Counted from the stretch's first letter, positions 1 to 9,074 are shown. The stretch is 40,058 bases of DNA from CAMPJM01 sp964440915 (GCA_964440915.1 CAYTTV010000032.1:1-40058); one strand, 5' to 3'. Numbers and translations: made by a program. The notes: generated by a model from the letters alone, not told the origin.

Positions 1-53
1 CCACGACCCCTTGCACCCCATGCAAGTACGCTACCAGGCTGCGCTACACCCCG
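1..53 (-). tRNA. tRNA-Pro (anticodon GGG), partial
   Basis: Read on the minus strand, the sequence from 53 down to 1 gives the acceptor 5' strand CGGGGTG, U8-A9, a D arm with GCGC and GCGT around CAGCCTGGTA, and an anticodon arm with stem CTTGC/GCAAG closing the loop ATGGGGT. This places GGG at positions 34-36, so the tRNA decodes proline CCC/CCU. The window ends at the beginning of the T arm, so the T arm and the 3' acceptor strand lie outside. Identification rests on the conserved D-arm and anticodon-arm pattern seen directly; confidence is limited only by truncation. Confidence 0.9.
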
Positions 54-291
54 AAATTCATAATTTAACTTCCTCCATCCTATGCATTGCGAACAACAAA
101 GCCACTGGGAGGCAACAGGAGTGCAATATTACAAAAATTTGCATCATCCCGATACTGAAATGGAAAATTTATGTCCGGAAAAAACAACAAATATAAGTCC
201 TCCTACAAAAATAAACTTAATTTTACCATTAACTCATCGTGGTGTTGTTTTTGTAGAGAACGGCAAGGGGTTGATAGTAAGTTAAGAAGGT

Positions 292-2922
292 ATGATGATA
301 TTAAGATTTATATTGCTTTCCTTTTGTTTAACAGCGGCCTTGCCATTAAAAGCAGACAGGATAAAGCGGGGGCTCAGAGCCTTGGAAAAAGAGAAGTTTG
401 AAAGAGCAGAAAGCTTATTTCTAAAAGCTTTGGAGAAGGACTCTATCAATGTTGGCGCTCATTATGGATTGTCCCTTTTGCATGTTACAAAAGATTATGA
501 GAATTACAACATTGATACTGCCTATGCGCACATCCTTTGGTCAATCGATCAATATGAAGCGTTAGACAGCTTAGGGAAAGCTATCAAGAAATTACGAAAA
601 AGAGGCATTGTCGGCACTTTGCTCTATAATCAGAAACAGACGGTAGAAGCATTAGCTTTTGAACACGTATCCAACACGCACACAATAGAAGCCTATAACT
701 ATTTCATTCAATACTATGCCACGGCCATGCAAGTAGAGGAAGCCGTGAGCATTAGAAATGAATTGGCCTATGAAAAGGCGCGCCACATCAATACTTATGA
801 TGCTTATAAGAGCTTTATTGACACCTACCCTGATGCGGCGCAGATAGAAAAAGCCAGTGAACTCTATGAGTTTTTACTTTATGAAAATAGGACTAAGTCT
901 CGCAAACTTGAAAGCTATGTTAATTTTTTAAAGGAACATCCCAACACGAACTACACCCTAGATGCGCTAGAAAATATCTTCGAATTGTATACGATAGACA
1001 ACCAAAGGGATTCCTTCCTGAAGTTCATTCAAGCTTATCCAAACAACCCTTTTGCTACAAAGGCGGTCAATTACCTTTATCACCTCACCAAGCACCGTGA
1101 AGGCATATCTTTTTTCGAGCAACACTATGCCGGATTAATCTCCGACTCGCTGCGCATCATCATCGATATAGACAAGAGCGTCCTGTTTCCTTTGTATGAG
1201 CAAGGGCTATATGGCTTTTCAAACATCAAGGGAGCAGTTGTGATTCCTCCGACATACAGTGCTATAGATGAAGATTACTTCTGTGGCAATATTCCCGAGG
1301 ACTATTTATTGGTGACCAATCAGGCTAGGCGTGAAATTGTGAACCACCGTGGCGAATTGGTATTTGACTATGACAATGAACTTATCGTTCCACTAGGGGA
1401 TGGTTTATTGCTTGCAGGGAAAATGGACAAGTATGGCCTTCTACATGTTGCGGGTTATGCAATAACCGATATGGCTTATGACACTTTGGAGATCCTAGAT
1501 AGGCAATACATAAAATATGCACACAAGGGAAAATGGGGGTTGATGAGCTACACGGGCAGGAAAATCACCAAGGCCATTTATGAAGATATTTTTATGGCCA
1601 ATAACTATATCGTGTTCGAACGTGCTGGCAAATTGGGGATTGCCAACGACCTGTTGCTGTTTCAGCTTGCCAATCAAGCGCTGGCCAATTTGCCCATGCC
1701 CTATGAAGATTATTTCCTCTTGGACAATAATATGATTCTTGCAATCTCTGGAAAGGAGCAGGTTGTACTTAATCATCGCTTGGAAACTGTAGTTCCTAAG
1801 GCCGAATGGGAAATCCACCAACTGCAAGAAGGATGGCTAATGCAACAAGAAGGAAGATTCAGGTTCTTTTCTAAAGACCTAGCACCTTTTTCCCAAGCGA
1901 CATTTGAAGGAGCCCTGTACAAAGGAAACTGGTTGGCATTATCGCAAAACAAGAAATGGGCTTTATTGGACCAGAGAGAAAACACCTTTCCCGAATTTGC
2001 ATATGACTCTGTCAATCTCGTGGCTAATACTTTTGCATTGGTAAGAAATGAAGAAGGTGCTTTTCTCATCTTTCAAAATATGGGAAAGGTTAAATTAGCC
2101 CAAGCTGCCACAGTGCAAATATTGAATACTGGCACACATACTAGAGACAGTGTCTTAGAATATGCTGTAATAAGAAATCCTGGTAATTTCAAGATGCTGT
2201 ATGATTCATACGGGAAGCAAATTGTTTCTGGACAATATAATGAGATAAGCATGACAGGACCTTATTTTGTGTTGGAAAGGAATGGCAAAAAAGGGCTAGC
2301 TGATAGTACTGGCAAAATTCTACTCCAAATCAATTATGACGGAATAGGCAATTATGACAATGGCTTTATGGCCACATTGAGAAATCAGAAGTTTGGGCTA
2401 TACGACCCTGTGAAGGGCATAGACATAAAACCCCAATATGATATCGGTTTGAGACCATATAACGATAGCTTGTTCATTGCTTCTAAAAATGGCCGCTTAG
2501 GTATTATCGATATGAAAAACGAGGAGGTTTTGCCTTTCCAATTTGATCAGGTCAATTTTTGGAATGATAGTCTTGCATTGGTAAAAACTGATAATCAGTG
2601 GGCCGTGTATAACCTACTGACGAGAAAAGCGGACTTAGATGGCATAAGCTCCTTAAAATATGTATCGGATGACATAAACAAACAGGCGATCATTTCGAAA
2701 GGCGCTCAATATGGCGTTATTTCTAACCAGAATATCGAATTACTGCCCCCCACATACGACGACATCCTCAATCTAGGGACAAGCGAGCAGCCCATTTATT
2801 TCGCAGAGAAACGGGTAAAAGAAGCTGACCTGTTTGTTGTGATATACTACAATGGTGATGGAGAAATCATTCACAAACAGACCTTTTCCGAAGAGGATTA
2901 TGAACACATTTATTGTTATTAA
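292..2922 (+). CDS. WG-repeat protein with N-terminal helical (TPR-like) region
   Basis: A secreted or periplasmic protein of 876 residues whose function is not known. Residues 1-21 form a signal peptide (hydrophobic core then LKADRIK). Residues about 25-300 are helical; the opening segment (RALEKEKFERAESLFLKAL) resembles a TPR unit. From about residue 304 to 840 there are roughly eight or nine WG-type beta repeats, recognisable by units such as GKWGLMSYTG, GKKGLADSTG, QKFGLYDP and GRLGIIDM, each followed by a P/K-x-x-Y-D motif. WG repeats are common in Bacteroidetes and are thought to mediate binding. The start ATG is preceded by AAGAAGG. It is monocistronic as far as can be seen, with the STAS-like gene 103 bases downstream. 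Domain assignment is firm; function is unassigned. Confidence 0.85.
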   Translation: MMILRFILLSFCLTAALPLKADRIKRGLRALEKEKFERAESLFLKALEKDSINVGAHYGLSLLHVTKDYENYNIDTAYAHILWSIDQYEALDSLGKAIKKLRKRGIVGTLLYNQKQTVEALAFEHVSNTHTIEAYNYFIQYYATAMQVEEAVSIRNELAYEKARHINTYDAYKSFIDTYPDAAQIEKASELYEFLLYENRTKSRKLESYVNFLKEHPNTNYTLDALENIFELYTIDNQRDSFLKFIQAYPNNPFATKAVNYLYHLTKHREGISFFEQHYAGLISDSLRIIIDIDKSVLFPLYEQGLYGFSNIKGAVVIPPTYSAIDEDYFCGNIPEDYLLVTNQARREIVNHRGELVFDYDNELIVPLGDGLLLAGKMDKYGLLHVAGYAITDMAYDTLEILDRQYIKYAHKGKWGLMSYTGRKITKAIYEDIFMANNYIVFERAGKLGIANDLLLFQLANQALANLPMPYEDYFLLDNNMILAISGKEQVVLNHRLETVVPKAEWEIHQLQEGWLMQQEGRFRFFSKDLAPFSQATFEGALYKGNWLALSQNKKWALLDQRENTFPEFAYDSVNLVANTFALVRNEEGAFLIFQNMGKVKLAQAATVQILNTGTHTRDSVLEYAVIRNPGNFKMLYDSYGKQIVSGQYNEISMTGPYFVLERNGKKGLADSTGKILLQINYDGIGNYDNGFMATLRNQKFGLYDPVKGIDIKPQYDIGLRPYNDSLFIASKNGRLGIIDMKNEEVLPFQFDQVNFWNDSLALVKTDNQWAVYNLLTRKADLDGISSLKYVSDDINKQAIISKGAQYGVISNQNIELLPPTYDDILNLGTSEQPIYFAEKRVKEADLFVVIYYNGDGEIIHKQTFSEEDYEHIYCY

Positions 2923-3025
2923 AGAACGAATCTTTAAGGTTTTACAAAACTTTGTCATTGTAATTTTTCGAGTGATAAAAAAATCAGTAACTTGTCTTTA
3001 AGTTCATTCTCAAGTTCTTATGTAA

Positions 3026-3415
3026 ATGGGATCGGTTAGCACTATAATATATAAAGGAATATCCATCCTTTATAATGACATGTCAGAGGCTAGGCCTTCA
3101 GATGTGATTGACCTCTGCATGCAGAGTAGAGATGCGTTAAAGAAGTGCGCTCCCCATACTGCGTATGTACTCGTAAACGTCAAGAACATACGTTTCAATT
3201 CTCAGGTGATTCAGGTAATCAAAGAAACCACTAAAATAAACAGTCCTTTTGTAAAAACTACGGCAGTCTATGGGCTGGAAGGTTTTACCTTTACCTTAGC
3301 CCAGATGGTAGCCAAGTTTTCGGGCCGGGAAATAAAGCCTGTAGAAACGCTTGAAGAAGGGAAAGAATGGCTCCTAGAGCAGGCTCAGCAAACTTATAAA
3401 CATTCAGTTATTTAG
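3026..3415 (+). CDS. small SpoIIAA/STAS-like hypothetical protein
   Basis: A 129-residue soluble protein without signal peptide or membrane segment. The pattern of alternating strands and helices (ISILYNDMSE, AYVLVNVKNIRF, FVKTTAVYGLEG, then a helix ending in WLLEQAQQ) is like the SpoIIAA/STAS-like small proteins that Bacteroidetes carry near signalling genes. The middle segment resembles the turn in such proteins that follows the AVLVD strand, and the C-terminal phrase VETLEEGKEWL is typical of them. Role could be regulatory protein-protein interaction, but nothing in the neighbourhood supports a specific partner. It converges with the symporter gene, whose stop is 9 bases beyond this one. 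An internal Met at residue 19 is possible but would remove the first strand. Confidence 0.7.
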   Translation: MGSVSTIIYKGISILYNDMSEARPSDVIDLCMQSRDALKKCAPHTAYVLVNVKNIRFNSQVIQVIKETTKINSPFVKTTAVYGLEGFTFTLAQMVAKFSGREIKPVETLEEGKEWLLEQAQQTYKHSVI

Positions 3416-3423
3416 AATACCAA

Positions 3424-4956
3424 TCATTCATCATAATCATAAGTTCTGATTGTATCTTCTTTCGTCCTTTTCAGAAACGATATCATATCTTTTTTAACCA
3501 AAGGCACCAGCACATATAAGCCTATAATATTTGGCAAGGACATAGCAAAAAGCATTCCGTCAGAAAAGCCAATGAAGTTGTCCAGATTCATCGAAGCTCC
3601 TACAATCACAAACGCACAGAAAGAAAACTTGTATATAAAGGTCGAGGCAGTTCCTTTACCAAACAAATAAGTCCAAGCTTTGAGGCCATAGTAGGACCAA
3701 GAAATCATAGTAGAGAATGCAAACAGGATTACTGCCAACGACAATACATAGGGGAACCAATCGATTACCGTGGCAAAAGCATTTGAAGTCAAGGCAATAC
3801 CATCCTGTGCTTCTACCTTATAGACTCCTGTGACAATAATCACCAAGGCCGTCATTGTGCAAATGATCACTGTATCAACAAAAGGCTCCAATGAGGCTAC
3901 AAAGCCTTCGGTTATGGGCTCGCTGGTTTTGACTGCTGCATGAGCAATGGCAGCCGAACCAATACCTGCCTCATTAGAAAAGGCTGCCCTTCGTATCCCT
4001 TGGATCAAAACCCCTACTAACCCCCCAGCAACGGCTGTACCATCAAATGCCCCACTGAATATTGCACCAAAAGCCTGTGGAATAAAAGTATAATTGGCAA
4101 TGATTACCACTATGGCACCTAATACATATATACCGCACATGAAGGGAACTACCTTCTCCGTTACTTTGGCGATGCTTTTTATTCCTCCTATGATTACGCT
4201 TCCTACTATGAGCGCTAAAATAAGTCCGAACAACCAGGCATTTCCATCAAAAATAGAACCTTGGACAAAGGCGAGACTTAGAAACTGTTGTCCCGCCTGA
4301 TTGATCTGAAACATATTGCCAGCACCGATAGAAGCGCCTACACACATGACTGAAAAAAAAATAGCGAGGAACCGTCCAAACCTGCCCCATCCTTTCTCTG
4401 CCAGGCCCTTGCTCAGATAGTACATGGGTCCTCCTGAAACTGAGCCATCTGCATGAACATTTCTAAACTTTACGGCTAAGGCGCATTCAACGAACTTGGC
4501 GGTCATACCAAAGAATCCCGCCAGAATCATCCAGAAGACCGCCCCGGGACCGCCGAGAGAAATGGCAATCGCCACCCCTGCGATATTTCCCAGGCCCACT
4601 GTTCCAGACAGTGCCGCCGACAGCGCTTGAAAATGGGAGACTTCTCCAGGGTCTCCTGCATGCGTATATCTGCCCCGGACAATCTCGATAGCCAACCTAA
4701 AACCTCGAAGATTGATAAATCGCAAATAAAATGTAAAGATAATAGCACCTGCAATGAGCCAAATTAGAATAAAAGGGATGGCATGCCCTCCAATGGTTAT
4801 GGGGTAAAATATTATGTTTTCTATAAATTTTGTAGCTGGCGCAATCCAGGTGTCGATTTTTTCATCTATGGATGAAGGCTGCTGCTTGGCCTCTTGCGCC
4901 TGGAGCAATAAAGGAGAAGATAAAAGCAACGAAAAAAGGGTGATTTTTTTAAGCAT
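3424..4956 (-). CDS. sodium:alanine symporter (AGCS family)
   Basis: An inner-membrane amino acid carrier of 510 residues, expected to bring in alanine or glycine with sodium. The family signature is clear: the segment GTVGLGNIAGVAIAISLGGPG at about residues 115-135 is the AGCS consensus, and the helix pattern gives about ten to eleven transmembrane segments. SGGPMYYL and AFSNEAGIGSAAIAHA are two further conserved blocks. The first 20 residues (MLKKITLFSLLLSSPLLLQA) look like a cleavable signal peptide placed before the usual N-terminus, which is common in Bacteroidetes AGCS proteins. The gene ends convergent with the STAS-like gene and is separated by 83 bases from the RmlD-like gene, which is also on the minus strand. 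Substrate choice within the family cannot be read from sequence. Confidence 0.92.
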   Translation of the reverse strand: MLKKITLFSLLLSSPLLLQAQEAKQQPSSIDEKIDTWIAPATKFIENIIFYPITIGGHAIPFILIWLIAGAIIFTFYLRFINLRGFRLAIEIVRGRYTHAGDPGEVSHFQALSAALSGTVGLGNIAGVAIAISLGGPGAVFWMILAGFFGMTAKFVECALAVKFRNVHADGSVSGGPMYYLSKGLAEKGWGRFGRFLAIFFSVMCVGASIGAGNMFQINQAGQQFLSLAFVQGSIFDGNAWLFGLILALIVGSVIIGGIKSIAKVTEKVVPFMCGIYVLGAIVVIIANYTFIPQAFGAIFSGAFDGTAVAGGLVGVLIQGIRRAAFSNEAGIGSAAIAHAAVKTSEPITEGFVASLEPFVDTVIICTMTALVIIVTGVYKVEAQDGIALTSNAFATVIDWFPYVLSLAVILFAFSTMISWSYYGLKAWTYLFGKGTASTFIYKFSFCAFVIVGASMNLDNFIGFSDGMLFAMSLPNIIGLYVLVPLVKKDMISFLKRTKEDTIRTYDYDE

Positions 4957-5039
4957 GGTAAGACGTGTGATTGTCGAACCCTAAAATAGAGAAATAATCT
5001 TAAACTGTACCCCTCCGTTGCTTTTTCTTAATACTGGCT

Positions 5040-5960
5040 CTAGACACCTTTTTGAGTAGCTGCATTGGCCTGCTGCGCCACGATGCCAATGCCCTCGTCA
5101 AATGAATGAGGTTTGTAACCCAGATTTGCTTTGGCTTTTTCTATTATAAAACCCGTCTTAGGGGGGCGCTTAGCAGGTTGGGTAAATTTTGTAGAGTCTG
5201 TTCTATTAATAAGGGATTCATCCAGCCCAAAGAAATCGGCGGTTTTCATGGCCATCTCATATGGTGTGAGCATATCTTCCCCAGAAATATTATATATTCC
5301 TTCTGCCCTTTGTTTAGCAATGAGATAGCAACCCATAGCGAGGTCTTCTGCCAGCGTAGGGGTACGCCATTGGTCGTCCACCACTTGTATAGGCTTTTGG
5401 GCTTCTAGACTACCCTTTACCCATAAGATAATATTGGACCGACTCATATCGGGTACAATACCGTATACCAAAACTGTTCTGGCAATTGCCCACTTGATAT
5501 TGCTTTTTATTATCACCTGTTCGGCCAAGCGTTTACTTTCACCATAAAAGTTAACGGGAGCGGGAATGCCCTCTTCATCGTACGGCCCCTCCTTTCCACT
5601 AAAAATGAAATCGGTAGATAAGTGGAGCAAAAAAGCATCGGTCAGCTCAGCAGCCTCTACCAGATACTTTACGGCTTCTACATTGAGCTGCATGCATGCT
5701 TCTTTTTCCTTTTCGCTCTCGTCAACATTAGTCATGGCAGCGGTATTGATGATTACATCAGGTTTATGCCGGCGCACGATTTCTAGCACATGTTCTCTAT
5801 TGGTGATGTCCATAGATTCGTACTGAAAAGATCCGTATTCGGGACTGAGCCTGCTTTCCCCTCTTGCAGTAGCAATCACAGTAATCTCTTTCTTTGGTGA
5901 AAGCAGGCTAACGAGCTTCTGGCCTAAAAGACCATTTGCGCCAGTAATCAGTATTTTCAT
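5040..5960 (-). CDS. RmlD-like NAD(P)-dependent sugar-nucleotide reductase
   Basis: A 306-residue short-chain dehydrogenase of the extended RmlD (dTDP-4-dehydrorhamnose reductase) branch. The Rossmann glycine motif TGANGLLG is at residues 7-14, the catalytic Tyr-x-x-x-Lys is in FYGESKRLAEQ near residue 143, and the strand LLHLSTDFIFSG matches the RmlD family. It has no rmlA, rmlB or rmlC neighbours, so a dTDP-rhamnose role is unproven; it may act on another nucleotide sugar. It starts 10 bases after the cyclophilin lipoprotein gene on the same strand, so the two are almost certainly co-transcribed from the promoter at 6945-6975. Confidence 0.85.
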   Translation of the reverse strand: MKILITGANGLLGQKLVSLLSPKKEITVIATARGESRLSPEYGSFQYESMDITNREHVLEIVRRHKPDVIINTAAMTNVDESEKEKEACMQLNVEAVKYLVEAAELTDAFLLHLSTDFIFSGKEGPYDEEGIPAPVNFYGESKRLAEQVIIKSNIKWAIARTVLVYGIVPDMSRSNIILWVKGSLEAQKPIQVVDDQWRTPTLAEDLAMGCYLIAKQRAEGIYNISGEDMLTPYEMAMKTADFFGLDESLINRTDSTKFTQPAKRPPKTGFIIEKAKANLGYKPHSFDEGIGIVAQQANAATQKGV

Positions 5961-5970
5961 ATTATTGCTT

Positions 5971-6852
5971 TTATTCTGCTACCTCATTTTTGTCTGGATA
6001 TTGATAGCCGTATTCCTGCTCAATTTTATTTTTGCTGACCTTTTCAATAGATATGGTCATATACACCGGGTCTAAGGGTCGATCCCCCGCACCAGTTGGC
6101 AAAGTGGCAATGGAATCGATCACTGCTAAGCCTTCCACAACCTTACCGAAAATAGTATATTCTCCATCCAAGTGAGGGCTACCTCCTATTGAACTGTACG
6201 CGCGAATCCGCTGCTCACTCACATCCATTTTCTTTAGAGGTCCAAACTTCTCTATTAATAGTGCTTCTGATTCTGTTATTTTCTGCATAATACCTTCCAT
6301 ATCTCCAGCATCCTGCAAAGCAATCACTTCCTCACGCAAAACGCTGTATTCCGGATCATTGAGCAATGAGCCAAATCGCTGCTGAAGGTTAACCATATGC
6401 TGGCCCTCAGCCATATCACGAAGATCGTTTTCAGAAAACACCTGCCCGTGAACAATGTAAAACTGACTGCCGCTTGAAGCTTTCGTAGGGTTTTGCATAT
6501 CACCCAGCCTCGCCGCAGCCAAGGCTCCTTTCTCATGAATGAACGTATCTACAATCTCTGCTTCTATAGTATAGTTAACCTGTTCTTTGCTGTTTTTCTT
6601 AGCATTCACGTCGCCTCCTTGAATCATAAAGTTCTGTATGACCCTGTGAAAATCAGTACTGTCCAAAAGGCCTTCTTTAGCAAGCTTTAGAAAATTCTCC
6701 TTATGCTTAGGAGTTTCGTCATACAACAGTACCTTCATATCGCCGTACCGGGTATGGATCGTGACCAATTGGTCTTTCTCGGATGTACAAGAATATGCGA
6801 AAACGAGTGAAAGGAAAATTGCGGTGAGCGCAATAAGTTTGTGTGACTTCAT
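5971..6852 (-). CDS. cyclophilin-type peptidyl-prolyl isomerase lipoprotein
   Basis: Catalyses cis-trans isomerisation of peptidyl-proline bonds, here in the periplasm or on the outer membrane. The chosen start (ATG at 6852) gives a signal peptide that ends in a lipobox, LVFAYSC, with the cysteine at about residue 22; a longer reading to 6915 puts a non-signal extension in front and was rejected. The cyclophilin fold is visible in TRYGDMKVLLYD, FHRVIQNFMIQGGD (catalytic Arg and the FMIQGGD motif), SSGSQFYIVHG and a final EYTIFGKVVEGLAVIDSI. Between these lies an insertion of about 65 residues (near 145-210) that is charged and helical and interrupts the core fold. First gene of a two-gene operon with the RmlD-like reductase. 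Confidence 0.9.
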   Translation of the reverse strand: MKSHKLIALTAIFLSLVFAYSCTSEKDQLVTIHTRYGDMKVLLYDETPKHKENFLKLAKEGLLDSTDFHRVIQNFMIQGGDVNAKKNSKEQVNYTIEAEIVDTFIHEKGALAAARLGDMQNPTKASSGSQFYIVHGQVFSENDLRDMAEGQHMVNLQQRFGSLLNDPEYSVLREEVIALQDAGDMEGIMQKITESEALLIEKFGPLKKMDVSEQRIRAYSSIGGSPHLDGEYTIFGKVVEGLAVIDSIATLPTGAGDRPLDPVYMTISIEKVSKNKIEQEYGYQYPDKNEVAE

Positions 6853-6944
6853 ATTAGGAGGACAATAGGATATTGACAATCGATTAAGTTTAGCTGCTTT
6901 GTAGCTTAGGCTCAACAGCTTTATTGATAAAAATAGCTAGGGTG

Positions 6945-6975
6945 CAAATATATTGAATTGGAAACAAAAGACAAC
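6945..6975 (-). promoter_or_regulatory. Bacteroidetes-type promoter for the cyclophilin-rmlD-like operon
   Basis: On the minus strand a perfect -7 box TATATTTG (followed by C) covers 6952-6945, and GTTG lies 19 bases upstream at 6975-6972, matching the TTG core of the -33 element. It sits about 90 bases before the cyclophilin start. Assigned by pattern only; the transcription start is not known. Confidence 0.55.
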
Positions 6976-7080
6976 TATGCATTTCCATCTGAGACTGCTA
7001 CTTAAAACGGACAACATTGCCCTATTTTTCTAAAAAAGGAGAAAATGGTCATCACACTTCCTTATTAAGCCCCTGCTTGG

Positions 7081-7088
7081 TATATTTG
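7081..7088 (+). promoter_or_regulatory. -7 promoter box before the 7186 membrane-protein gene
   Basis: TATATTTG matches the Bacteroidetes TAnnTTTG box exactly and lies about 98 bases before the start codon at 7186. No good TTTG is found at the expected -33 position, so support is only moderate. Confidence 0.4.
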
Positions 7089-7185
7089 ACAAAACAATGC
7101 TAAAAGAATCATCTATGCATGTGCTAGGTGCGTTCAAAAGTGATTTACCCTAATATTCGCAAACCAACTTATTGATTCAACAAAT

Positions 7186-7614
7186 ATGTACACTGGACTA
7201 AAGCATCTGCACTCAGGATTTGCTTACTTGCTATTGGCAATACTGGTAATATCTATCATTTATGTTTTCATAGGCTTTCTCAATAAAAAGCCCTTTACAG
7301 AAGGTACTAGGAAAATAGCACTTGCCGGATTTATTGCTGCTCATTTACAATTTCTCTTTGGTCTTATCCTCTATTTTGTATCTCCACTAGGCATTGGGAG
7401 TCTTTCTGGAGAAGCTATGAAGAACGCAGACCTTAGATTGTATGTAGTAGAGCACCCCCTCACCATGCTCATCGGCATTGTATTGATTACCATTGGCTAT
7501 TCCCGTGCTAAGAAATCAACGGTAGATGCTGACAGGTACAAGAAAATCATGATATTCTATACCATAGGCCTTATATTAATTTTATCAAGAATTCCATGGT
7601 CGGTATGGCCATAA
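7186..7614 (+). CDS. small four-helix membrane protein (cytochrome b-like, unassigned)
   Basis: A 142-residue integral membrane protein with four hydrophobic helices, near residues 10-32, 43-65, 86-104 and 120-138. The start MYTGLKHLHSGFAY, with two histidines before helix 1, HLQFLFG in helix 2 and EHPLTM before helix 3, gives histidines at membrane borders that could bind haem; Bacteroidetes members of this family are often labelled cytochrome b-like, without proof. Charged short loops (KKPFTEGTRK, RAKKSTVDADRYKK) give a consistent topology with both ends on the same side of the membrane. It is a single gene with its own candidate promoter. I recognise the family shape but cannot state a reaction. 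Confidence 0.7.
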   Translation: MYTGLKHLHSGFAYLLLAILVISIIYVFIGFLNKKPFTEGTRKIALAGFIAAHLQFLFGLILYFVSPLGIGSLSGEAMKNADLRLYVVEHPLTMLIGIVLITIGYSRAKKSTVDADRYKKIMIFYTIGLILILSRIPWSVWP

Positions 7615-7869
7615 TATAGCTGACCTTGCTGGTGCCATCTGTTGAATAAATGGCTTACCCAAAGGCTCTTTCCATTATCCTATAATAAACGCTTCCATTC
7701 ATCGAAGTGCAAAACAAATAGGCTATAAAAGCACCTATTGCCACGAAATATAATGAGCATGAATGCGTTTTAATCACAGATGGCTAAGGCCAACCTAGGA
7801 GAATAAAAACTACCGAAAACGTTTGCAGAAATGTATTGAATTCTTTAAATTAGGCACCGTCGAACAAAC

Positions 7870-8094
7870 ATGTTTCAAACTTATTTTTCAAAACTCAATG
7901 TTGCCATGTTAAATTATGTGAAAACTATCCTATCAAAGGTTAGCTTCAGCAAAGAGCTCTTCGAGAAAGAGTTGAAAAAAGCTATTGCCTTGTTGGTGCC
8001 AGAAGAACTTCTGGAACTGAAAGATTGGTGTATTGCCAAATTCGGGCATCTTTACAGCAATGTTATTGAGAGGTGTTTTGTAGGCATTACATAG
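7870..8094 (+). CDS. small conserved-looking hypothetical protein
   Basis: A 74-residue (or 62-residue, if it starts at the second Met, base 7906) soluble protein without signal peptide or membrane helix. The core, beginning MLNYVKTILSKVSFSKELFEKEL and continuing into a leucine-rich helix (PEELLELKDWC) and an FG-containing turn, resembles a short helical protein that I associate with many Cytophagales and Flavobacteria, with two cysteines (in DWC and ERCF). That memory supports the shorter start. A strong rho-independent terminator follows at 8121-8147, which supports real transcription. There are 255 bases of apparently empty DNA upstream. Function unknown. Confidence 0.65.
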   Translation: MFQTYFSKLNVAMLNYVKTILSKVSFSKELFEKELKKAIALLVPEELLELKDWCIAKFGHLYSNVIERCFVGIT

Positions 8095-8120
8095 TAAAAT
8101 TTCTAAGCTTTTATTATAGG

Positions 8121-8147
8121 GGCCTGTTCTTATGATCAGGCCTTTTT
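8121..8147 (+). terminator. rho-independent terminator
   Basis: Inverted repeat GGCCTG (8121-8126) / CAGGCC (8137-8142) with a 10-base loop, followed by TTTTT. It ends the small gene at 7870-8094 and overlaps the last codons of queG, which is on the opposite strand. Confidence 0.75.
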
Positions 8148-9074
8148 GTTGCCTACAAATGCAATATTTCTTTTTAGTCCTTCGTATTTGGTCCTTTTCA
8201 CCGCAGATTTTTTAAATATGGTATTAAAGACTTCTCTCGTGATTTCTTCCCATCCATGCGCATCCATTTCACCCATGTCTGGATGAGGTTCAAACGCAGA
8301 CTCTTGATGAGGCTGGGAAAAGCGGTTCCAAGGGCATACATCTTGGCAGATATCGCAGCCAAAAACCCAATTTTCTAATTTCCCCTGCGCTTCATCTGGA
8401 ATGGACTCCTTAAGTTCTATCGTATAATATGAAATGCACTTGCTGCCATCTATCATATAAGGTGATATGGCATCTGTGGGGCACGCATCTATGCAGCGAG
8501 TACATGATCCGCAATAATCTTTGATAGGACCATCCGCTTCCAAGGGAAGGTCGAGGATGAGTTCCGCTAAGAAGAAAAAGCTGCCCCTTTCTTTTGTAAT
8601 GAGGAGGCTGTGTTTGCCTATCCAACCCAAGCCGCTTTTTTTCGCCCACGCCCTTTCCATCACAGGAGCAGAATCAACAAAAGCCCTACCATTTACTTCT
8701 CCTATGGAATCCCCTATTTCGTGCATCATTTCCTTTAGCTTATCCTTGATCACAAAATGGTAATCAGTGCCATATGCATATTTGGAAATCTTGTAGGAGG
8801 CATCACCGAAGATGTCTTTTTTAGGATAATAATTATAGAGTAAGGTAACGACTGATTGCGCTCCTTCAACAAGTTTGGTTGGATCCAGCCTTTTGTCGAA
8901 GTGGTTGGCCATGTAATGCATGTTGCCATGCTTGTTTTGGTTGAGCCAGTTTTCTAACCTAGGTGCCTCTTCTTCCAGAAACCCTGCCTTCGAAATACCG
9001 CAGAATTGAAACCCCAGTCTTGCGGCCAAGGCCTTTATGAATTGGGCATTCTTATGTGCTGCACTAGGTTTCAT
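8136..9074 (-). CDS. queG: epoxyqueuosine reductase QueG
   Basis: Cobalamin- and iron-sulfur-dependent enzyme for the last step of tRNA queuosine synthesis, reducing epoxyqueuosine to queuosine on the tRNA wobble base. The 312-residue length is at the short end of the family. Visible landmarks are the catalytic aspartate in RAFVDSAPVMER (residue about 134), the substrate block GLGWIGKHSLLI, and two ferredoxin-type 4Fe-4S clusters: CGSCTRCIDACP near residue 188 and CDICQDVCPWN near residue 242. It lies 64 bases after ruvB on the same strand, which suggests an operon. The rest of the queuosine pathway is outside the window. Confidence 0.95.
   Translation of the reverse strand: MKPSAAHKNAQFIKALAARLGFQFCGISKAGFLEEEAPRLENWLNQNKHGNMHYMANHFDKRLDPTKLVEGAQSVVTLLYNYYPKKDIFGDASYKISKYAYGTDYHFVIKDKLKEMMHEIGDSIGEVNGRAFVDSAPVMERAWAKKSGLGWIGKHSLLITKERGSFFFLAELILDLPLEADGPIKDYCGSCTRCIDACPTDAISPYMIDGSKCISYYTIELKESIPDEAQGKLENWVFGCDICQDVCPWNRFSQPHQESAFEPHPDMGEMDAHGWEEITREVFNTIFKKSAVKRTKYEGLKRNIAFVGNKKA

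Larger units (their letters stand above)
6853..7185. other. intergenic region with two divergent promoters
   Basis: A 333-base gap between the minus-strand cyclophilin gene and the plus-strand membrane-protein gene. It holds a -7/-33 pair facing left (6945-6975) and a TATATTTG box facing right (7081-7088). I see no open reading frame with coding character, no hairpin terminator and no structured RNA in it. Confidence 0.6.
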
